From Sva-07 sp963698565 (GTDB taxonomy: Bacteria; Actinomycetota; Acidimicrobiia; Acidimicrobiales; Ilumatobacteraceae): a stretch of DNA of 64,000 nt. Of this stretch, positions 58,479 through 64,000 are shown piece after piece. Position 1 is the stretch's first letter. Each line of letters begins with the position of its first letter. The stretch covers positions 1 through 64,000 of the forward strand of contig CAVORH010000028.1 in the NCBI GenBank assembly GCA_963698565.1, in the 5' to 3' direction. The notes under the pieces were generated by a model. That model searched no databases, was not told where the DNA came from, and was given only the letters and a program-made list of their open reading frames with translations. The translations under genes were made by a program, and so were the position numbers.

Positions 58479-59831
58479 GTGACTCAGCTCGACTCCCCAC
58501 CCTCTGCGCTGCTCGACGACGCCTACGCCAACGACCGCGCCCGCGTCTTCCACTCCTGGTCGGTACAGAGCACGCTCGACCCCACCGTGATCGCGGGCGC
58601 TTCGGGCTCGACGTTCTGGGATCCCGACGGCACGACCTGGATCGACTTCACCAGCATGTTGGTCAACATGAACCTCGGCCATCAGCACCCGAAGATGATC
58701 CAGGCGATCAAGGACCAGGCCGACGTGCTGTGCATGGTGGCACCCCCGTTCGCCAACGATCAGCGCAGCGAGGCCGGCCGATTGATCGTCGAGAAGGCCA
58801 ACCGCGACGGTGCGGGCGGCCATTTCGAGAAGGTGTTCTTCACGAACGCAGGAGCGGAGGCCGTCGAGAACGCCGTCCGGCTGGCCAAGGGGTACACGGG
58901 CCGGATGAAGGTGCTGTCGGCGTACCGCAGCTACCACGGCGGCACCGCGTTGAGCGTCGGCCTGACCGGCGAGCCGCGCCGGCTGGAGAACGAGCCCTCC
59001 GTGCCCGGGCTGATCAAGTTCTGGGGGCCCTATCCGTACCGGTCGGCGTTCCACTCCTCGTCGCCGGAGGAGGAGACCGAGCGTGCGCTGCAGCACCTGC
59101 GTGACACGATCGTGATGGAGGGCGCCGACAAGATCGCCGCGATCATCCTGGAATCGGTCGTCGGGACGAACGGCATCCTCGTACCGCCGCCCGGCTACCT
59201 CGAGGGGCTCCGTGCGCTCTGCGACGAGTTCGGCATCGTCTGGATCGCGGATGAGGTGATGGCCGGGTTCGGCCGCACCGGGCAGTGGTTCGCGTGGCAG
59301 AACTGGGATGCCCAGCCCGACCTGATCTGCTTCGCGAAGGGCGTCAACTCCGGCTACATCCCGCTCGGCGGTGTCGTGATCTCCTCGGCGATCGCCCATG
59401 CCTACGACAACAAGATGTTCCCCGGGGGCCTCACGTACTCCGGTCACCCGCTGGCATGTGCAACCGCGGTCGCCAGCATCGGGATCTTCGAGGAGGAGGG
59501 CGTGCTCGCCCACGCCCGGCACCTCGGTGACGACATCATCGGGCCGGCGCTGCGCGACATCGCCGAGCGCCATCCGTCGGTCGGTGAGGTGCGCGGCCTC
59601 GGCGTGTTCTGGGCGGTCGAACTCGTCGCCGACCCGTCGACCCGCGAGCCGGCTCCCCCGGCGACCGTCGGCGCCGTCGTCGCCGAGTGCAAGCGCAACG
59701 GGATGTGGCCGCTGTCGGCCGGCAACCGCATCCACGTGGTGCCACCGTGCAACACCCCCGACGACCTCGCCCGCGACGGCCTCGCCATCCTCGACGCCGC
59801 CCTGAGCGTCGCCGACGACGCCGTGTCCTGA
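58479..59831 (+). CDS. Class III aminotransferase (beta-alanine/omega-amino acid type)
   Basis: 450 aa PLP enzyme. The Lys that binds PLP is in LICFAKGVNSGYIPLGG (about residue 287), the Asp in IVWIADEVMAGFGRTG, and the phosphate-binding loop in FTNAGAEAVENAVRLAK. It should transfer the amino group of an omega-amino acid to pyruvate or oxoglutarate; beta-alanine or 3-aminoisobutyrate fit the neighbours (methylmalonate-semialdehyde dehydrogenase and dihydropyrimidinase). GTG 58479 is chosen over ATG-like codons upstream because of the TACGAT box. Confidence 0.93.
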   Translation: MTQLDSPPSALLDDAYANDRARVFHSWSVQSTLDPTVIAGASGSTFWDPDGTTWIDFTSMLVNMNLGHQHPKMIQAIKDQADVLCMVAPPFANDQRSEAGRLIVEKANRDGAGGHFEKVFFTNAGAEAVENAVRLAKGYTGRMKVLSAYRSYHGGTALSVGLTGEPRRLENEPSVPGLIKFWGPYPYRSAFHSSSPEEETERALQHLRDTIVMEGADKIAAIILESVVGTNGILVPPPGYLEGLRALCDEFGIVWIADEVMAGFGRTGQWFAWQNWDAQPDLICFAKGVNSGYIPLGGVVISSAIAHAYDNKMFPGGLTYSGHPLACATAVASIGIFEEEGVLAHARHLGDDIIGPALRDIAERHPSVGEVRGLGVFWAVELVADPSTREPAPPATVGAVVAECKRNGMWPLSAGNRIHVVPPCNTPDDLARDGLAILDAALSVADDAVS

Positions 59832-59839
59832 CCTTCTCG

Positions 59840-60064
59840 ATGCCAACGCCCGATCCCCTCGAACCGCTGCCACCGGACGGGAGCGCGTCGGTCGAGCAGC
59901 CCGAGTACGGCCCCGAGGAGGTGGCGAGCGTGCTCACCCCGATGGGTCAGGTCGAGAGCCTCGGCAACTTCGCACGGGGACTCGGGCCGCACGTCGTCAA
60001 GATCGTCCTGTTCGGCTCGCTCGCCGTCCTGTTGCTCGCCGGCATCATCGCCGAGTTCCGCTGA
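59840..60064 (+). CDS. Small membrane protein
   Basis: 74 aa. The first 45 residues are acidic and Pro-rich; the last 25 form one membrane helix (IVLFGSLAVLLLAGIIAEF). No family recognised. It starts 8 nt after the aminotransferase stop and is probably co-transcribed. A short open frame on the minus strand at 60088-60180 (MRWAADVEQWLRHPARDGRF) is seen beyond it but is too short to call. Confidence 0.6.
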   Translation: MPTPDPLEPLPPDGSASVEQPEYGPEEVASVLTPMGQVESLGNFARGLGPHVVKIVLFGSLAVLLLAGIIAEFR

Positions 60065-60219
60065 CCGTCGACGACGCCCAGTTCAGCTCAGCAGGTCGAG
60101 CACCACACGTCGACGATGTCGAACCGGCCGTCGCGTGCGGGGTGGCGGAGCCACTGCTCGACATCCGCTGCCCACCGCATCAACGGGCTACGAGCGGCAG
60201 TCCGACGCCCCCAGCGGTC

Positions 60220-60225
60220 TAGCTT
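60220..60225 (+). promoter_or_regulatory. TAGCTT -10 box of the GNAT gene
   Basis: It lies 6 nt upstream of ATG 60232. Confidence 0.45.
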
Positions 60226-60231
60226 GCCCGC

Positions 60232-60918
60232 ATGACCGAGCCTGCGAGCGACCGATTGACGCTTCACCTGCGCTCATGGGTGGGCGAGTGGCCACCGCCG
60301 TCGCCCGGCGTCAACGTCGTCGGTGATCCCGCACGGCTCGAGCCCACCTGGGACGGCGCTGTGCGACCTCTCCAGGGAGTGGGCGACGGCCACGGGATCG
60401 TGATCGCCGTCCCACCTGCGGCCGTGGAGGCCGTGCGCAACGCGATCGGCGACGACCTCGATCGGCCGGGGCTCGGCGACGAACTCGGGGCGATCCTCGG
60501 TGTGGGACCGGCGGCCTTCGGTGCCGGCGTGTTCCGCACCACCGCCCGTGTCGACCCCGCCATCGACGACCTCGGCGAATGGTTCGAGCGCCAGACCGAC
60601 GAGCTCCCCGAATGGCTCGCGCCGTTCAACGGGCCCCGACTGGTGGCGTTCGACGGCGACGGTCGTCCGATCGCCGGCGTCGGCATCAAGGTCCACGACC
60701 GGTGGGGCCAGGAGCTCTCCGTGGTCACCGACGAGGCGGCTCGTGGCCTCGGTTACGCGCGGCGCCTGGTCGCCACGGCGGCCCGGCGCGTGCTCGCCGA
60801 CGGCTCGGTGCCGACCTACCTCCACGCCCCGGACAACACCGCCAGCGCCCGCGTCGCCGAGGCCGCCGGATTCCCCGATCGAGGCTGGAAGGTCTACGGC
60901 CTCTGGCCCCGCGGCTGA
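60232..60918 (+). CDS. GNAT-family N-acetyltransferase
   Basis: 228 aa. The C-terminal acetyltransferase fold shows VVTDEAARGLGYARRLVATAARRVL, with the acetyl-CoA-binding R/Q-x-x-G-x-G/A loop, and PTYLHAPDNTASARVAEAAGF, the following strand with Asn. The N-terminal half resembles the longer GNATs with an unrelated leader domain. Acceptor unknown. It converges on the LLM gene across a hairpin. Confidence 0.87.
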   Translation: MTEPASDRLTLHLRSWVGEWPPPSPGVNVVGDPARLEPTWDGAVRPLQGVGDGHGIVIAVPPAAVEAVRNAIGDDLDRPGLGDELGAILGVGPAAFGAGVFRTTARVDPAIDDLGEWFERQTDELPEWLAPFNGPRLVAFDGDGRPIAGVGIKVHDRWGQELSVVTDEAARGLGYARRLVATAARRVLADGSVPTYLHAPDNTASARVAEAAGFPDRGWKVYGLWPRG

Positions 60919-60940
60919 CCCGATCGGCCGCTCCCCACCA

Positions 60941-60989
60941 GTTCCCGTGAACTCGTGCGGGGAGTGTTCCCGCACGGGTTCACGAGAAC
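60941..60989. terminator. Hairpin between the GNAT and LLM genes
   Basis: A 21-bp arm at 60941-60961 (GTTCCCGTGAACTCGTGCGG and one more G) pairs with 60969-60989 with three mismatches, loop GAGTGTT. It separates convergent stops at 60918 and 60992. Confidence 0.7.
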
Positions 60990-60991
60990 AC

Positions 60992-62007
60992 TCAGGTCTT
61001 GGCGAGGGTGTGGTCGCGGAGAGCGGGGATCACGTGCTCGCCGTACTGGGTGAGCGTGTGGTCCTTGCCGTCGTGCTGGAGGTAGATGGCGAACTGGTCG
61101 ACGCCGAGGTCGGCGAGCGCGTGCAGTCGTTCGAGCTGCGCCTCGACCGGGCCGAGGATGCAGAACCGGTCGACGATCTCGTCGGGCACGAACGACGTGT
61201 GCGTGTTGCCGGCCTGGCCGTGCTGGTTGTAGTCGTACGCCTCGCGTCCGGCGATGTAGTCGGTGAGCGCTGCCGGCACCGCTGCGGATTCGCCGTAGCG
61301 CTCGACGATGTCGGCGACGTGGTTGCCGACCATGCCACCGAACCAGCGGCACTGGTCGCGCATGTACGCGAGTCGTCGCCGACGTAGGCCGGCGCGGCGA
61401 CGCAGATCGTGATGATCGTCGGGGTCGCGACCGGCGTCGGCGGCCGCCGTACGCACCGCGCCGATGGTCCACTCGGCGATCGACAGGTCGGCGAGCTGCA
61501 GGATGAAGCCGTCGCAGGTCTCCCCGATCAGCTTCAGCGCCTTCGGCCCGTAGCCCGCGCCCCACACCTCGAGGCGGCTCTTCGACGCCCACGGCAGCGT
61601 GATCGTCGAGCCCTTGTACTCGACGCTGCGACCGTTCGCGAGCTCGCGGATGACGTGGATCGACTCGCCCATCGTGGCGAGCGTGGTCGGCTTGCCGTTG
61701 GTGACCCGCACCGCGGAGTCGCCACGGCCGATGCCGCAGACCGTGCGGTTGCCGTACATCTCGTTGAGGGTGGCATACGTCGACGCCGTCACGGTCCAGT
61801 CGCGCGTGGCCGGGTTGGTGACCATCGGGCCCACGACGATGTTGCGGGTCTCGTCGAGGATCTTCGAGTAGATGACGTACGGCTCCTCCCACAGGATGTG
61901 CGAGTCGAACGTCCAGACGTGTGAGAACCCGTAGGTCTCGGCCCGCTTCGCCAGATCGATCACCCGCGCGGCGGGCGGTGTGGTCTGCAGAACCAGGCCG
62001 ATGTCCA

Positions 62008-62008
<1 letters not shown>
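60992..62008 (-). CDS. LLM-class (F420/flavin-dependent) oxidoreductase with two compensating indels
   Basis: 338 aa as sequenced. The luciferase-like fold is clear: DIGLVLQTTPPAARVIDLAKRAETYGF, HVWTFDSHILWEE, GNRTVCGIGRGDSAVRV, GYGPKALKLIGETCDGFIL. In the middle (about 61370-61415) the frame reads HHDLRRRAGLRRRR, where the family would have ITICVAAPAYVGDD; a one-base insertion and a one-base loss about 43 nt apart restore it. The total length is unaffected. It overlaps the start of the aldehyde dehydrogenase gene (TGATG). It may use F420 or FMN; substrate unknown. Confidence 0.82.
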
Positions 62009-63492
<1,484 letters not shown>

Positions 63493-63513
63493 CGTCACTC
63501 TCGCTCTCGGTGA

Positions 63514-63550
63514 ATCGTTACGCCAGGGGTCAGACCCCCGGCGTAACGAT
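63514..63550. repeat. Palindrome P9 (class C)
   Basis: ATCGTTACGCC, core GGGGTCAGACCCC, GGCGTAACGAT, an almost perfect 37-bp palindrome. It lies between mmsA and the dihydropyrimidinase gene. Confidence 0.92.
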
Positions 63551-63575
63551 GTTGCTGTGCTGGTTGACCGTGGGT

Positions 63576-63610
63576 GCGTTACGCCGGGGGTCTGACCCCT
63601 GGCGTAACGC
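63576..63610. repeat. Palindrome P10 (class C), inverted relative to P9
   Basis: GCGTTACGCC, core GGGGTCTGACCCC, GGCGTAACGC. With P9 it forms a pair of opposite orientation 25 bp apart, as in bacterial interspersed mosaic elements. It abuts the dihydropyrimidinase stop at 63611. Confidence 0.92.
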
Positions 63611-64000
63611 TCAGTGCAGGTAGGTGGACAGGCTGCGCTTGACGTACTTGCCATGGCCCTTGCGGCCCGTGAAGGTGTCGTTCTCGACGACGACCATGCC
63701 GCGGCTCAGGACCGTGTCGACCTTGCCGTCGATCTCGAAGCCCTCGTACGCGGAGTGGTCCATGTTCATGTGGTGCTTGTCGTTGATGCCGATCTTGGTC
63801 TTCCTGTTCGGGTCCCACACGAGGATGTCGGCGTCGGCGCCCGGCTCGATCACGCCCTTCTTCTCGAGGCCGAACATGCGCGCCGGGGTGGTGCAGCAGG
63901 TCTCGACCCACCGCTCGAGGCTGATCTCGCCGAGCACGACACCCTGGTAGAGCAGCTCCATGCGGTGTTCGACGCCGCCGATGCCGTTCGGGATCTTCGA
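63611..64000 (-). CDS. Dihydropyrimidinase, C-terminal part
   Basis: The window holds the last 129 residues; the gene continues past the right edge. TTPARMFGLEKKGVIEPGAD and DILVWDPNRKTKIGINDKHH are the C-terminal beta-sandwich of D-hydantoinase/dihydropyrimidinase, and YEGFEIDGKVDTVLSRGMVVVEND is the following core. The catalytic metal ligands lie outside the window. It opens the dihydropyrimidine ring to N-carbamoyl-beta-amino acid, the step before beta-alanine formation, which matches the neighbouring genes. Confidence 0.9.
   Translation of the reverse strand, partial: SKIPNGIGGVEHRMELLYQGVVLGEISLERWVETCCTTPARMFGLEKKGVIEPGADADILVWDPNRKTKIGINDKHHMNMDHSAYEGFEIDGKVDTVLSRGMVVVENDTFTGRKGHGKYVKRSLSTYLH

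Noticed and set aside
60088..60180. 30-codon minus-strand ORF (MRWAADVEQWLRHPARDGRF) in the gap before the GNAT gene
   Set aside because: Too short and without a recognised family or ribosome binding site; the resemblance to the end of a UPF0102 protein is weak.

Overview
The window is high-GC DNA from an actinobacterium, most likely a member of the Acidimicrobiia (Ilumatobacter-like). This is inferred from the gene mix (mycothiol-type isomerase, F420/LLM enzyme, ethylmalonyl-CoA pathway enzymes, ArsA/Get3-like pair, VxGYY-type exported protein) and from many start codons lying 6-9 nt downstream of a TAnnnT box, as in actinobacterial leaderless transcription. No database search was possible.

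Layout. 0.6-8.2 kb: an Ltp-type envelope protein, a frameshifted maleylpyruvate-isomerase-like gene, an acyl-CoA dehydrogenase, a Phd/VapC toxin-antitoxin pair whose antitoxin gene carries two tandem palindromic units, a mannosyltransferase plus polyprenyl-phosphate-mannose synthase pair, and a broken metallo-hydrolase gene. 8.2-18 kb: a xylose locus (xylG, xylH, broken xylF, broken ROK repressor, xylA) interrupted by a vanadium haloperoxidase and a divergent CRTAC1-type protein. 18.0-18.9 kb: a REP-associated tyrosine transposase (RAYT) flanked by inverted palindromes. 19-29 kb: a scattered suf Fe-S assembly locus (sufC-sufS-sufU; sufD-Rieske-sufC; sufB; ferredoxin) with two SufC paralogues and a shared promoter motif. 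29-34.8 kb: a prolyl oligopeptidase, MauE, a metallo-hydrolase, a CxxC protein and a UGSC-family selenoprotein with an in-frame UGA. 34.8-44.9 kb: two CitE-type lyases, MutY, MaoC, a flippase-like protein, a class C beta-lactamase homologue, a tandem ArsA/Get3-like pair, an HMG-CoA-lyase homologue and a CoA transferase. 45-48.8 kb: nrdAB with tandem NrdR-like boxes. 49-57 kb: a secreted TAP-like hydrolase, LOG, VOC, a methylsuccinyl-CoA-dehydrogenase-like enzyme and cydAB. 57-64 kb: HAD, dienelactone hydrolase, class III aminotransferase, GNAT, LLM enzyme, methylmalonate-semialdehyde dehydrogenase and the C-terminus of a dihydropyrimidinase, which together resemble pyrimidine/beta-alanine catabolism.

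The most notable features are: (1) the UGA-Sec gene with a stem-loop of bacterial SECIS geometry; (2) a family of ten palindromes with core GGGGTCWGACCCC and three interchangeable outer stems, one pair flanking the RAYT gene, several supplying the stop codon or C-terminal tail of neighbouring genes; (3) three suf promoters sharing one motif; and (4) an ArsA/Get3-like pair whose two P-loops are degenerate in complementary ways.

Seven genes carry apparent single-base indels. One further pair of indels cancels out. These may be sequence errors rather than real decay, and this cannot be decided from the window alone.
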